From: Gnetum montanum
Lineage: Eukaryota > Streptophyta > Gnetopsida > Gnetales > Gnetaceae
Assembly: GCA_015680685.1 (NCBI GenBank)
Contig: MNCI01016326.1
Span: 63,353 to 86,426 of the forward strand
Direction: 5' to 3'
Length of the DNA: 23,074 bases
Shown here piece by piece: positions 1 to 11,475 of the stretch. Under the pieces are notes generated by a model. It had not been told where the DNA came from. It saw only the letters and a list, made by a program, of their open reading frames with translations, and made no database searches. Numbering within the stretch: position 1 is the first letter of the stretch; each line of letters starts with the position of its first letter. Made by a program: the position numbers and the translations under genes.

Positions 1-2178
1 TATTTTCCATATGGATAGTATTAATCACATATGGGGCATCGTTGATTTTCGTATTGAGAGGATCTTTATAGACCCCCATGGATTGATTTTGGGGCCTTAC
101 CGAGTTTGTCTCGTCGAATGCTACTTCACCCCCATCTATCATGTGTTGTATGTCTTGCTTCAATGCATAGCAGTAATCAGTCACATGACCACACCGTTGA
201 TGATACTCACAAAACCTATCCAACCTAAAGCCTTTTGGGATAGGGGGTTCATTGGGTGTTGCTAAGGCTGGATTTTTGGCCAATTCGCAAAAGCGATCAT
301 GTCTTTGTGAAGCCGTAGGAGATATTTGTTTATGTTGAATTAACCCAACCTTTAGAAGTTGTTCAAGCATTTGTGAAGGCTTCATGGGCAATGGTGTGTA
401 CTGAGTAGGGTCTTTCCTTTCGAAGGTACGTGCATGACCTATGTTGTTATTTTTATTTGAGGAGCTTTCAGATGTATGAGTGGGTGCTGTTCTTTCATAG
501 TTGTTTAGGATAGTGGGTTGTTTTCCCTTAGCCACAGCTGCTACCATTGTTTTGGGTTTATCTTTCCTTATGTGTTGGCTTCTAAAAGTTGAGTAGGCTG
601 GGTCATTACTTGTTTGTGCCGCTTCTTCTATGTCTTTGATTTGTACAAATCCTTGGCTCAATGTGCGGGCTTTTAGGTAGTATTTGACTTAATAAAGTCA
701 TTCACGGCTAATTTAAGGATAGTGAGTAAATATGTTTCAGGGATAGGTTCATGAAGTTCGTTTAAGGCTCCACTCCACCTTTGGATAAATTTTTGTGCTG
801 GCTCTAATGGTGCTTGTTTAATTTGAATCAAGCTATCTAATGTGGCTTCAGGTTTCAGATTGTATTTGAAACGAGTGACAAATTGATGCAAAAAATTCTC
901 TAAAGAAGATATGGAGCTACGAGGTAGAGATCAGTACCAGTCTAAGGCTTTTCCAGTTAAGGACATTGCAAACACTCGGAAGATTACATGGGGCCATGCT
1001 TGAAGTAAAAGGCTTTTGGTTCTAAATGTTACTAGATGGGCATTTGGGTCCCCTTCTCCATTGTACTTGGTCAGTTGAGGTAATGAGACTCCTTTTGGCA
1101 AGGTCAAGGGTGGAACTGAGGGGTCAATTAGGTCATCTTGATAGAAATCTAGTACCTTGACTTCCTCATTGTTGAAAGTTTTAAGGCATTTTAATTCTTC
1201 TGCCAACGAGTGCACCATTTTTTGTGTGTCTGCCCATTCTTGGGCGGTAGGCAAACCAATGGATTGAGTTGATTGTGGATGATAATGGTTTAATTGTTGC
1301 ATTTTTTGTGGAAAAGCATATTGTTGGGCTAACATTTGTTGTGGTGGGATGGTATTTGGGACTGAGACTACGGGTGGAACCCACTACCCAGCCATAGGTT
1401 GTGAGGTAATACCTTGAATATGTTGGGTAGGAGTAATCAGTGGTGCCCTATGAATTTGTATCTAGGGTATGTAATGGGTGGATGTGGAAGCTGGTATTAC
1501 TGATGGTATTCCAACTACTTGAGGTTGGGGGATTGACCCTACGTTGGTTTGGGGGAGTTGTTGAGACTGTGCTGGTGGAGGAATTATAGAAGTGGATGCA
1601 TCAGAGTGAATGTTATTGAGCATGGAGAAGATAGGAATGGAAAGGGAAACAGGTGCTTGAATGTTTGTGGATGAAGAAGGAAACATAGTTTCTTCTAGGA
1701 AAGGATGGGATAATAGGTTTGTGTGGGCATGGGGGCTAACAGTATGGTATGATTCTCCATGTTCAGATTGGGCTACAAAGTCATTTTCTTCATCTTGAGG
1801 CTCTATGGGAGGTAGTTGTAAGGCTTGATTTTTAACCATGAGAAGTTGGGATATGAGTTTATGATGGTTTTCAAATAGTGGGATCATGTCAAAAGCTGAA
1901 GGGATAAACTCATGTCCTCCTTTGTGGACGAATGCATATTCTCGCTTAGCTTCCCTCTCCATACGATCAATGGGTAGGTTGGCTTGGATTTTGAAATAGA
2001 TAAAATTATACTGTTCAGGTGTAAGAGTTGCATGAATAGGGCCTTTGCCTTGTAGCCTGTGGGATTGGCGTGTAGGGCCTTGAGGATTTATGTGTTCAGT
2101 AACGGTTATGGATTCCATAGCAGTCATAGGGTTTGAAGCAATTGGTAGTGTTACTGGGTTGACTTGGGAAGATTCCAT
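1..2178 (-). pseudogene. gag: gag of element L, broken (three stops, one frameshift), runs off left edge
   Basis: The most likely start is the ATG at 2178 (MESSQVNP); the same frame is open further upstream to a TTG at 2247. One frame reads from there to about position 690 with in-frame stops at 1462-1464, 1384-1386 and 931-933. A frameshift near 680-690 then moves coding to another frame, which is open from about 690 to position 1. Domains in order: a Pro/Ser/Gln-rich N-terminal extension, the retrotransposon gag core (AWPHVIFRVF, then LTGKALDWY), FIQRWSGALNEL, and a zinc knuckle near position 120 (FCEYHQRCGHVTDYC; C-x2-H-x4-H-x4-C). The part from about 660 to 1 aligns residue by residue with the intact gag of element R, including DPAY, YTPLP, RHDR[FY]CEL and DAPYVIN. 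It is capsid/nucleocapsid coding sequence and can no longer give a full-length protein. Confidence 0.85.
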
Positions 2179-2255
2179 GATAAATGCGAATGGACTGGGA
2201 TAGATGAATGGAGTTTTGATAGGCAGTGAGGCTTTGATTAATAACAAGAAAGTGG

Positions 2256-2272
2256 CCCTCCTTCTAGCGCCA
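2256..2272 (-). promoter_or_regulatory. Primer-binding site of element L
   Basis: On the minus strand the LTR end (ACA) is followed by a 5-bp spacer and then TGGCGCTAGAAGGAGGG. The leading TGG is complementary to a tRNA CCA end. The position, just inside the 5' LTR, is what identifies it. I cannot assign the tRNA species with confidence. Confidence 0.7.
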
Positions 2273-2277
2273 AAAAC

Positions 2278-3693
2278 TGTACTGACCTAAATCGTCGGTG
2301 TAAGGCTGGAAGGGAAATAGACACCAAGAGATCGTTGGATAGCCACAGTTGACTCTACCTTCGCTTGAGGGCAAGCTGGAAAAGGGAACGAAGGCAGAGT
2401 GCCTTGGATGGTTTGCACGCAAATCAAACAAGGACTTCCCCAAGCGTAAGCTACGGCTAGCGCTGGGGTTATCATAAACAGAATGTAAACGAAATGTAAA
2501 CAATGATGCGAAATGTAAATAAAGCATATAAGATTATGAATAAAGCATAAACAAAGTTATATTTGTAAAGCATAAATAGAACTTAAATAATGTAAATGGG
2601 AGGAAATAATGAAACTGTATTATATTTTTTTAAAAAAAATGTGCACTGATCAAAGCGTAGTTGCACAAGTGTGGATGGCAAGTCAAACGCCTAGCTCCAG
2701 AATGATATGACACGATGATGTGACAATGTGAGAAGAACTTGGAAGCCAAAAATTAGATGTGTCGAGCGCTCAAGAATTGCAAGTTCTATCCTCCTTCAGA
2801 ATTTCCAATCTCTCCAATCTTTGCCTCTTCCTCTCCCTTCTCTCTTGCTTCTAATTTGTGTGAATTGGTAGGGTATTTATAGGTTTGGGCTAGGGTTTTA
2901 GCTAGGGTTTGCTTTGACCAGGTTCAATGTACCTATGCTAGATAGTTGTACATGAGTTGGATGTGTGTTGGCAATTTTCCTTCCTTGACCAGGTTCAATG
3001 TATTTTACAACTCATGGGTCATTCCAGCCCATAAAAATACAAATAAATTAAAAATACAAGCCCTTGAGTTATAAAAAAAAATTTAAAATTTAAAAAGATT
3101 AGCTCCAACTCTGGCCTACTTGGAAAAATTATATTTCTTTTCTTTGCTGAATATTTGGCCTAATTTTGCATGGGCTTTTATATCCCTTTGCCATTCTTGA
3201 AAAAGAAAATCAAGAAGGGTTGACACCGCCTCGCTTGTCTAGCATCCAACGTGACTTGCAGTGTGACCTATAGTGTGACCTCCAAAACTTGCAATTTTGG
3301 GTTGAAATATGGAATTTTTAAAGGCTGGGACCCATAGTTATCAATAGTGGACCTTGAGGACGACTTACACCCTTAAAATCAAGTCATTTTGGCTCAGTTT
3401 TGGGGCTCTAAAAATTGGTGACGCTGATCCTTACGCTGTGCAGCGTCTGAAAAAGTAACCCAAGTGTACTTAGCAAAAACCAAACATTTTGAACCTAAAA
3501 CTTTTGATTCTGGATGCTGGAGGTTGGTGCATTTGCTTGTGGGCCCCGAGGGAACCTTGCCTATTGAATCATGGACCATCAAGGGTTGTTTCGGAGGCCT
3601 CCAAGTTTGGTCACGATGTACTCATGTCGGGCAGCAACATGACTTAGCTTGATTCTTGTCTAAAAGTGCTAGGCCAAAATTAGTGGTGTTTCA
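2278..3693 (-). mobile_element. 5' LTR of element L (1416 bp)
   Basis: On the minus strand it starts TGAAACACCA and ends GTCAGTACA. The 3' end (2278-2470) matches 17936-18130 of the R LTR and, inverted, 16290-16461 of the P LTR. The 5' end matches the other two LTRs around the motif that includes ACTTAGCTT and CCAAAAT. A TATA box lies at 2871-2882. Unlike the other two LTRs, its U3 shows only a single CAGCGT-type inverted motif near 3400-3450 and no long tandem array. Confidence 0.85.
2871..2882 (-). promoter_or_regulatory. TATA box of LTR L
   Basis: The minus strand reads CTATAAATACCC, about 810 bp into the LTR. Closely similar motifs sit in the same relative place, upstream of the conserved U5, in LTRs P (15844-15855) and R (18399-18411). 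It is the likely U3 core promoter for the retroelement transcript. Confidence 0.65.
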
Positions 3694-3701
3694 AAGCCAA
3701 A

Positions 3702-6700
3702 TCAGGCACTAGCATTAGGAGGGGGTTGGTCCCCAAAGTCCTCTGCATCATCAACTCCCATCCCACTGGGGCTAGCCTCATCATCACCATGTCCCTATCA
3801 CAAAAATACAACAAAACAATAAAATAAGTAAGCACACATAAATAGACTAGAAGAGCAAAAAAAACACTAAGGAAATGATGATGACTAAAGGCAATAAAAT
3901 GATATTAGACTAAAACACTCATAGGTGGGGAAGGCCTAAGATTAGCCTCCAGGTGCTGTAAAATCTCCTCTTCATACATGCACGCCCAGTCTTTCTCAAG
4001 TTCGAGGTTGATGTTGGCCAAGATTTTACCCTTGTCCACTGCAAACCAGGAAGGATGCTCAAGAGAAAACATGCTTGTTGAGGCTTCACCAGAGGTAGTG
4101 GTAATGGACCTCTCAGGAGATCCTTCGACCTCTGTACACTCAAAAAACTTCTCATAGGAAGAACGTAAGCCTAACCCCTCCACGAACATCTCCAACCGGC
4201 AACGCTCAACCGATTCCTCCTTTAACCACTTTTTGTATTGGTGCTTGTGGTCTTTCTAATCCTAGCCCCATTTACATACCTTGGATGCAAAGGACTTCTA
4301 GTCATGGCACTTCCTATTTAGAAAATCCATCTGGGCCCACTGTTTGGGCATATCCGAATCGCCTGCACTTTGCTATTCAAGCCTGCCCAATAACATGCAT
4401 AGGTAATCTCGAATGTCCGCCAGGTACTATCATTGGCCAATCTAGTAGAGGCGAAGTCATAACGGGCCTGCAAGTCATTCCTTTCCTCTATTACTGTTGC
4501 CCAATTTCCTTTCAAGGATTGAATTTCAAGCCATAATTGTTCAATTGAGTGCCTGCAGGTCCAAAGAGACTTGGCATTTGGAACCACACAACCCAAAACT
4601 ACATCATAAATACTTCTTGGAATCTACTCAACATCTTTGGGAAATTCTAGAAGATCATCAATATGGGTAGCCTCGAAAGGACTCAATTAAAGTTTTTCAC
4701 CTACAAGTACAAACATTACATATATGAGCCAACAAGAAAAATCCAACAGATGCATAAATACAATGAACCTAGGTGCTTAGTATAAAGTACACACATAATT
4801 CAGGGTGAGCCTGTTGCAGATGAGAAACAACATTGTTGAAAATGCCAGTAAAAAAGTCTACCTTATTGGGCATCTCATGCCATAGCCTCAATGGATCAGC
4901 AGATGTTGAATCTGTATAGGAAGGCACCTCAATTGGGGCCTCTAACTCTAACCCATTTGCCTGAGATACATGTGCTTCAAGCACCTCAGCATCCATGTCT
5001 GATGTTAAGAAGAGCCATGATAATCAAAATAATATACAAAACTAAAAAGTACAGAATGCGAATCAAGCTAACAAGACTTACCAAGAGGCCCATTGCTAGT
5101 CAGCTCAGGCGGATCACCAAGGTGTAAAGATCCATCAAAGAAACCATCAAAGACACATTTCTCCTCACTCAAATTCTTAAGGGCATTTAAAGCATCAGCA
5201 AGCATCACTTCCATGGAGTTCGTTGCACCCTCTTCCTATAAGAGGGGAATAGCCTCAACTACTTCTTTTCTAGTTTCCTCCTCTTCATCACACCCAATAA
5301 TAACCATTTCAGGTTCACCCATTAGAGCTAATCCTTCCCTTTCCCTCTCGGGGGTACACTCTGTTAACACCAACAAATAGAAAGCTAGCATGACATAATA
5401 TATATGCATATTTAAGTAAGAAAATAAATTCAAAAGGCAAAGAAAAATTCCTAAAGCAAAAAAAAAGAGAAACTTACCTGCTCCTAGCAAGGTGAATCGA
5501 ATCTTCTTTGTCCTTGGAGGTCTCACCTCCATAGCAAGTGCTTTCAAATGTTTAGCTCTTTTCACTTTAGCCTTGGCTTTCCTAATGGTCTCTTGGATCA
5601 AACACTCAGCTCTCCTAATAGCTGTATGTAGTATGGGTGGTTCCAACCCCAAGCTATCACGTGAGTGGTGGGAACAACTGGCTACACCTCCTATGGTAAA
5701 GGAGACTGATTCGTTGATAACTTCGGGTGGATCTTGGGATCTGGTGGTATCCAATAAATGATAGATCCAGGGGTGAGACAACTGTGAGCGATTCCTTAAA
5801 ACATAATGATCATCTCTGTAGACCACTAAGAACTCTGAAAACCTATGGAGATAGCCCGCGAAAAATGCAAAAGTGAAGTGAGACTGTGCATTCATGTTAG
5901 AGCGTAATCTGATAATCTCCCCACAGAAGCCCAAAACTAGAAATTGTGCCCAATTATTATGCATACCAGTCTCTAGGATCGAGTGCATGATACGTGCAAG
6001 ATCTACCCCAAGATATCTCACTTTAGAAAGAGACTTGGAAAATGCACATGCTCTAAATAATGGGTACAGAGAATTCACTTTCGTCACTTTAGTGTCCACT
6101 TGCATAGGGAAGCCCTTAGAACCCCGTGACACACCCAGCCATTCCTTAAGGTCCTTAATCACACAGCCTTCCCTATACACCTTGTCCACTACCACTTTGA
6201 CACCATCTGCCGGTACCCCAAAGAGATCTTAAAAGAATTTGACGGTCAGATGGAATGCAACCTTAACCCCCTGGACCCGCATGCTAAAATAAGTAACATC
6301 ATCATTGAAAGAGTCAACGATGGTAACCATCTCAATTGTGGAAATGATAGGAGTCAAGGCACTGAACAGATCCATTAGACCAGCATTGGTAAGTCAAGTG
6401 ATGACGTGTTGAGGTGCCTTTCTATGCAACCACCATTGCGAATCCTCTGTCTCCCCATACTTCATGAAAAGGGTACCCTCAATACACCTAGACACGATGG
6501 TGACCCCACCAAGAGTAATATCCATTGTAAAAACATGTTACACAAAAGATCAATATCATGCTAAACAATGGGGTAGCAAAGATAAAAACAAAGCTTAGAA
6601 CATAATTACTTACCACTAGCAAATGGATCAAGCATACTTGGCACTAAATCAATCGCTTGAGGGAAAGTGGGTCCATTGCAAGACCAATCTTCATGTAGCC

Positions 6701-7418
6701 ACCCACGAGATTCACAACATTCAAAGGCCCTAGAAAACTACTTATGATAATGGACAATAGCATCCTTGGTTTGAGCCAACATGGCACCACGAAGAGTGGG
6801 GCCCACCATAAAAGCCTCCAAGGCTGTATGCGTTAATTCAAGTCCATCATCATTCCTGCACATTCCGTGCTCATCAAAATTAGGCCTGTCAAGAAAAAGA
6901 TAATCAAACATAAATAATGGTATAACACTGAAGTAGACAAAATAAAAATAAATAAATAAAACGCTTACCTTTCTACCTTGTACACTATTCCAGGTGGATT
7001 CTGGAATAATGTATGTACATAGAAAGCTAGGAAAAGGGTGTTACTACTGTTGTAGTAGTTACAATATGGTAACTCCCAAACATGAGTCAGAGGATGGGTA
7101 GATCAAGGACCTTCGGTAGGACCTCCATCAACTTTAAATAATCCCTCATCCACATCAACGATGAAGGCCAATATGTCATGGGATGAGCTAGGTAGTATGG
7201 TCTCAACAACGCTATGAGCCAACAGTTCACTTAAATGAGACCAAATGACCACGCTAAAACCCTGCAAGATAAACAATAGAAATTCACTAGAGCCTAGACG
7301 AAACCATAAACCTTATGACCTGATCTTCACGTCATGATGAGGTGTGTTGGGCTCCAAGGGGCCAAACGATTACAACACACTCATGAGTTCCACCACAAAA
7401 AGAAAGGGCTTAAGTCCC
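3702..7418 (-). pseudogene. Decayed multi-exon gene, product unknown
   Basis: Coding-like blocks on the minus strand join through short introns. Exons: 7418-7320 (tentative), 7261-6969, 6885-6614, 6524-5478, 5360-5082, 4998-4795, 4700-3923, 3794-3702. Introns of 73-128 bp have canonical borders such as GAAAG|GTAAGC...TTGACAG, CAG|GTAAGT...TTAACAG, CTTG|GTAAGT...CATCAG and TTAT|GTGTGT...TTGTAG. Reading phase is kept across the junctions (VER|PNFDE; GCA-G|AG-TGT; G|AC-ATG). Two sites look mutated G to A: the acceptor before 6524 (ACAA) and the donor after 3923 (ATGAGT). About 1,000 codons are visible. They include in-frame stops (e.g. in exons 6885-6614, 6524-5478, 5360-5082 and 4700-3923), a frameshift near 4330, and probably one in exon 7261-6969. 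The last exon is acidic (GHGDDEASPSG...) and ends in TGA at 3704-3702. I do not recognise the family. The middle exon superficially recalls plant transposon-associated proteins. It could be a host gene or a captured gene. Confidence 0.72.
5478..6524 (-). pseudogene. Largest exon of the decayed gene; globular domain plus basic tail
   Basis: This 1047-bp exon encodes about 350 residues with two in-frame stops, one after HVIT near 6395 and one after KFF near 6230. Conserved-looking segments include DLFSALTPI, DLFGVPADGVKVVVDK, LKEWLGVSRGSKGFPMQVD and NNWAQFLVLGFCGEIIRLR. It ends in a Lys/Arg-rich stretch (RKAKAKVKRAKHLKALAMEV) that could bind nucleic acid or be a nuclear signal. Reading past the donor into the 117-bp intron gives a very hydrophobic tract (FLFFFALGIFLCLL), which is intron translation and not a membrane segment. 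The resemblance to domains of plant transposon-associated proteins is by general look only. Confidence 0.6.
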
Positions 7419-7439
7419 CTGCATAAAGCTAGAACCTTA

Positions 7440-7894
7440 AGTAAGTAACTTAGAACGTAAAACATATAAACTAAGCAAAAAAATAAACAAATAAGTAAAT
7501 AAACCTAACAAGTAAATAACATTCAACGCACATGCAAGACCATCCCATGAGACAAGGACATCAATGCCTATTTGATGAATTTAATAGTCGCTGGGGTACA
7601 TTCAAAGAAAACAAAAAAAAGGAAAATTCATTTGCAAATACAAAACTTGCATCTTCACTATTTAGCCCAAGAAAATAAAAGATAAAAATAACCAGCAGCA
7701 CCAAATTAATAATTTTCACCCTTCTCAGTCACTCACGCACCAATTCCAGTAACTCATGCTGCAATGCATAATGCGGTAAAACATGGCTAGAGAAAACATT
7801 TGCAACGCAGTTCACGCTGCAACCAACGAACGTGACTTACACTGCTACTTACACAACTCACACTAGAGAGTAGCTCATGCTACCCACACCAAAA
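7440..7894. other. AT-rich non-coding interval
   Basis: A-rich sequence 5' of the decayed minus-strand gene. I see no open frame with coding character and no recognisable LTR. Short copies of CTCACGCTG/CTCATGCTG begin near 7735 and become organised into arrays further right. It could include the gene's promoter or first exons, but nothing in the sequence fixes that. Confidence 0.4.
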
Positions 7895-8160
7895 AAATCA
7901 TAGTTTCCCTAGGTGCTCACACCTAGGCAAAAATCGCCAAAAATCGCAATTTCCCTGGGCGCTCACACCCAGGCAAAAATTTCCAAAAATCACGATTTCC
8001 TTGGGATATTGACACATAGGCAAAATAAAAATAATAATAATAAATCAGAAAAAATCAATTTTTCTAGGGTGCTCATGCCCAAGCAAAGATCAGCTTTCTC
8101 TGGAACGTTAACAACCAGACATGGAAGAAATCACTTTTCCCTAGGCTACTCATGTTGACT
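7895..8160. repeat. About 46-bp tandem array with an internal palindrome
   Basis: Units begin near 7904, 7950 and 7996, with looser copies near 8059, 8094 and 8137. Each carries TTTCCC followed by an inverted repeat such as CCTAGGTGCTCACACCTAGG or CCTGGGCGCTCACACCCAGG, then GCAAAAATC. The first two palindromes differ by paired substitutions (A/T against G/C on both arms). An 81-codon open frame across the array looks like a by-product of the repeat. Confidence 0.75.
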
Positions 8161-8234
8161 AATCATCACATGCTCTGGCCACCACACCCACATTTGCAAT
8201 GCACGCCAGGGCCCATACCTGCCTCGCAATACAA

Positions 8235-8360
8235 CTCACGTTGAGGTGTGCCCTAAACAACTCATGCTAAGGCATGTCCTCATTAGTCACGCTAGGCATT
8301 CCCCCTTCCCTCACGCTGAGACATGCCTTGATTTGCTCACGCCGCGGCATGCCCTAGGTT
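8235..8360. repeat. About 25-bp tandem array, CTCACGCTGAGGCATGCCCT type
   Basis: Five degenerate units start near 8235, 8261, 8286, 8310 and 8336, giving a period of 24-26 bp. The consensus is CTCACGCTGAGGCATGCCCT plus a short AT-rich spacer. The CTCAYGCT core is also scattered outside the array between 7735 and 8890, suggesting expansion from one short motif. Confidence 0.7.
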
Positions 8361-9120
8361 GCCATGTTGAGCAGGCCCAAGGTCTAATCCTCTTACTCAG
8401 GTCATGACACAGCAACTACAAAAATTGTGAAACTTAAAACCTCAGCAACGTCCCTGACGCCCGAGATGCACATAAGAAAACTGCTAAACAAATCCCAGAA
8501 TCTAGCAAAATCTTCACTTTGAAACATAGCAGCCCTAATCGCTCACGCTATGCTTGCCCCACAATACAATGCCATGGAACAAGAACGAAAGAAAAACATG
8601 CCTATGCAGAGTCCTCGTCCATGATGAAATCTTGGGTTGGGGAAGGCGTTGAAGCAGTTGTTCACTCTCCTCTGTGAACGATAAGCTATCTTGCTTCTTC
8701 CCTTTGCATTGGCTTGTTTCTACTTTCCCCTTCATCATCGTTACTCATGCTCACGCTACTCTATACCATGGTCACACTGCCCTACCAACAATTCCTGTAA
8801 TTCATGCCCTGCCAACACTTCCTACTGCTCCCGCTCCATGCTCTGTCTTGTTGCTCACGCTGCGCTACACACCTAGTTACTCATGCTCCAACACTTCAAT
8901 CCCCTTTTACCCTGTCTTAACTTATCCCACATGGCTGCATTGTGTTTTTCTTAATGGATGCTTTATTTGTATTTTTTATTTTATTATTTTATTACTTCTC
9001 ATATCGTCTTCATTGTCATGCCCTCAAGATAGTTTCTTTCTCATCTGTTCCTTTTCTATGCATTAACGCCTAAACATTAAAGACAAAACGAAGCAGGAAA
9101 ATTAAAAACTCAAAATAAAA
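8361..9120. other. Non-coding interval upstream of the truncated P element
   Basis: Pyrimidine-rich on the plus strand from about 8690 to 9060, with scattered CTCAYGCT motifs. A 67-codon minus-strand frame (8738-8535) and a 130-codon plus-strand frame (8674-9066) are present. They show no domain, and the second is a pyrimidine-run frame rich in Leu, Ser, Cys and Phe. I support no gene here. Confidence 0.4.
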
Positions 9121-9176
9121 AAAAGGCAAAATTTAAATTACAGTGTTAGTATTCACAGGAAATATGAACACCAAAT

Positions 9177-9200
9177 GGCCCGGTAAGGCCTAAAACTGCC
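9177..9200 (+). repeat. Stem-loop module before pol of element P
   Basis: It reads GGCC-CGGTAA-GGCC followed by TAAAACTGCC. This is the same architecture as the three modules at the gag-protease stop of element R (GGCC-CGAAAA-GGCC then TTAAACTA). In the ancestral element this spot is probably the protease-to-RT junction. Confidence 0.6.
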
Positions 9201-11089
9201 ATGTGGTCTTCGTATGAAATTAAACTATTCCTACATTCTGTAATCTCATTAGAACATAAATTAAACAAAGCTAATTTATATTTAGCAACTCATCCATCAA
9301 GAAAACCTCGCTCACAGTGCTCCTAGTTTAAATTGGCAAGAATAAACACATGGATAGCAAGAACCTCTTTACAACACTGTCTATCAATGGACCACATGGA
9401 GCCATTAAAAGAGAGATTAATCTAGAGTCCATTGATCTAGACTCATCAACTTATGCTAATTTCGTGGCATCAACACAAGAGACATTTGATTGCTTTAAGG
9501 GAATGATGAAAACTCTAGACTTAGAGGCTAATAACATCACCAAAGATCCCCTCGCCAAAGTCCCCATTACTATGTCTGATGGCGAAGTCAAAATATTAAA
9601 ACTGAGTACTCTATTAAATCCACAACTGGCTAGTAAGCTAGCTCAAGTGCTAAAAGACAACATGAAATCATTCGCTTGGTCCTATACTGATATGCAAGGA
9701 CTAGATCCTCGAATAGTCCAGCATAACATCATCCTTGATCCAAAACTCAGACCGATGAAACAAAAAGCATGAAAGGTTAAACCTAAGGTAGCGTTAGCAG
9801 TTCGTAATAAAATCATGAAACTTTACAAAGCCAGTTTCATCCAAGCTGTTGATTACACCGATTGGATATCCAACATGGTTGTAGTCCAAAAGAAGAACGA
9901 GAGCATTCGCCTATCCATTGACTTCCGTGACCTTAACATAGCAACAATAAAAGATGACTTCCCCCTACCCGGTATCGATCAACTTGTTGATTCAACAGCT
10001 AGGCATGCATTATTGTCCTTTATAGATGGATTTTCAAGGTACAACCAAATTAGGATCAACCCAGAACATCAACTCAGGACAACCTTCATGACACCATGGG
10101 GCACATTCTGTTATACAATGATGCCATTCGGTCTAAAAAATACCGATGCTACATATCAGTGAGCAATGACATACATCTTTAGTGATTATATGCTTAATTC
10201 ACTAAATGATTACATAGATGACATTGCAGTCAAGTCAAAAAAGACTGAACAAAATTTCAATGATCTAGACTTGGTACTTAAATGTTGCCTCAAGTATGAG
10301 CTCAAACTTAACCCAAAGAAATGTGTCTTTGGAGTCAAAACAGGAAAAATGCTTGGATTAATAGTATCTAAAATAGGGATACGAGTAGATCCCGGTAAGG
10401 TTAAAACAATAAAAAATTTGAAACCACCTAGCAACCTTACCGAACTACGTGGTCTACAAGGTAGATTACAATTTATTAGGTGCTTCATTAAAAAACTGAT
10501 GGACAAGTTGAGACCCATGCAGCATTTGTTGTACAAAAATGTCCACTTTCAATGGACTCAACAGTGCCAGAAAGCTTTTGAGAACATCAAAATGGTATTA
10601 GCTCAACTACTGATAGTTTATCCCCCACAGAACAACAAGCCCTTCTACATTTACCTTGCGACATCGAATTCATCTATTGCATCCATGCTTTGTCAGAAAC
10701 GAGAAGATGGAATCAAAATCCGTATCTACTACCTAAGCCATGCCTTAGTAGCCCATGAAAAGAGATACAATGACGTGGAGAAGTCATGTCTGGCCCTTAT
10801 CTTTTCCTTGAAGAAGTGGTGACATTATCTCTTCTGTAACCAAGTCAACATTATTTATAAAGATAATGTGCTCAGAGCTATCACCAATAACATTTATGAA
10901 TCAGGCAAGATAGCTAGATGGAAGGCGATGATTGCTGAGTTCGACCTATGCTACATAGCTCAATCTTCCACAAAGGGTCAAGCAATAGTCAATCAAATGA
11001 CCACCTCACCGATGCAAGACCAAGCAATAATCAACCCTGAGTTCCCCGATGACAATGTGAACACAATACACACCGTGCCCGACAACTAC

Positions 11090-11475
11090 GATGCAATCTT
11101 ATACTTCGACGAAGCATCAACCTCCCGAGGAGGAAGTGCTGCAGCCACCCTAATGTATCCCTCTAGAGAAATTTGACCCTATACCTATCAATTAAACTTC
11201 CCTTGTACCAACAACATGGTAGAGTACGAAGCTCTTCTTAGAGGTCTTATGGTAGCACTAGCTTCAAGAATCACACGGCTCATAGTTCGAGGTGACTCAC
11301 AACTAGTAATCAATCAGGCCACGAATGTATTCACATGCAAAGCTTCACATTTACAACCGTACTATGACTTAACTAAACACTTGCTAAAACAGTTAACAAA
11401 AATAGATGTGCAACATGTTCCCAGAAATGAAAATACCATCATAGATGCACTTACAACACTAGTCTTAAATATGAC
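11090..11475 (+). pseudogene. Second (archaeal-type) RNase H domain of element P
   Basis: Motifs in order: LYFDEAS (Asp at 11108-11110), NNMVEYEALLRGL with the expected catalytic Glu, VRGDSQLVINQ (Asp at 11294-11296), and HVPRNENTIIDAL near the end. A second RNase H between the first RNase H and integrase is the hallmark of the Tat/Ogre lineage. The residue after the first Asp is Glu, where Gly is usual. One in-frame stop lies at 11174-11176. Confidence 0.82.

Larger units (their letters stand above)
1..3693 (-). mobile_element. 5' portion of a Tat-like Ty3/gypsy LTR retrotransposon (element L)
   Basis: On the minus strand the order is 5' LTR (3693 to 2278), a primer-binding site, and then a broken gag reading frame that leaves the window at position 1. 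The LTR ends are TG/CA. The U5 end (2278-2470) and U3 start (about 3600-3693) match the corresponding ends of the two other LTRs in the window, so all three belong to one family. Protease, polymerase and 3' LTR would lie left of the window. A possible 5-bp target duplication outside the LTR is AAGCC at 3694-3698; its partner cannot be seen. Confidence 0.85.

Noticed and set aside
5361-5477. Apparent membrane segments in the 319-codon frame of the decayed gene
   Set aside because: The hydrophobic stretch is the translation of a 117-bp intron bounded by CAG|GTAAGT and TTAACAG.
8674-9066. 130-codon plus-strand frame rich in Leu, Ser and Phe
   Set aside because: It follows a pyrimidine-rich stretch, has no domain, and overlaps a second similar frame; it looks like a composition artefact.
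7440-9170. A degraded 5' LTR of element P
   Set aside because: None of the conserved LTR ends, the TATA-U5 block or the TGGCGCTAG primer site is present here.
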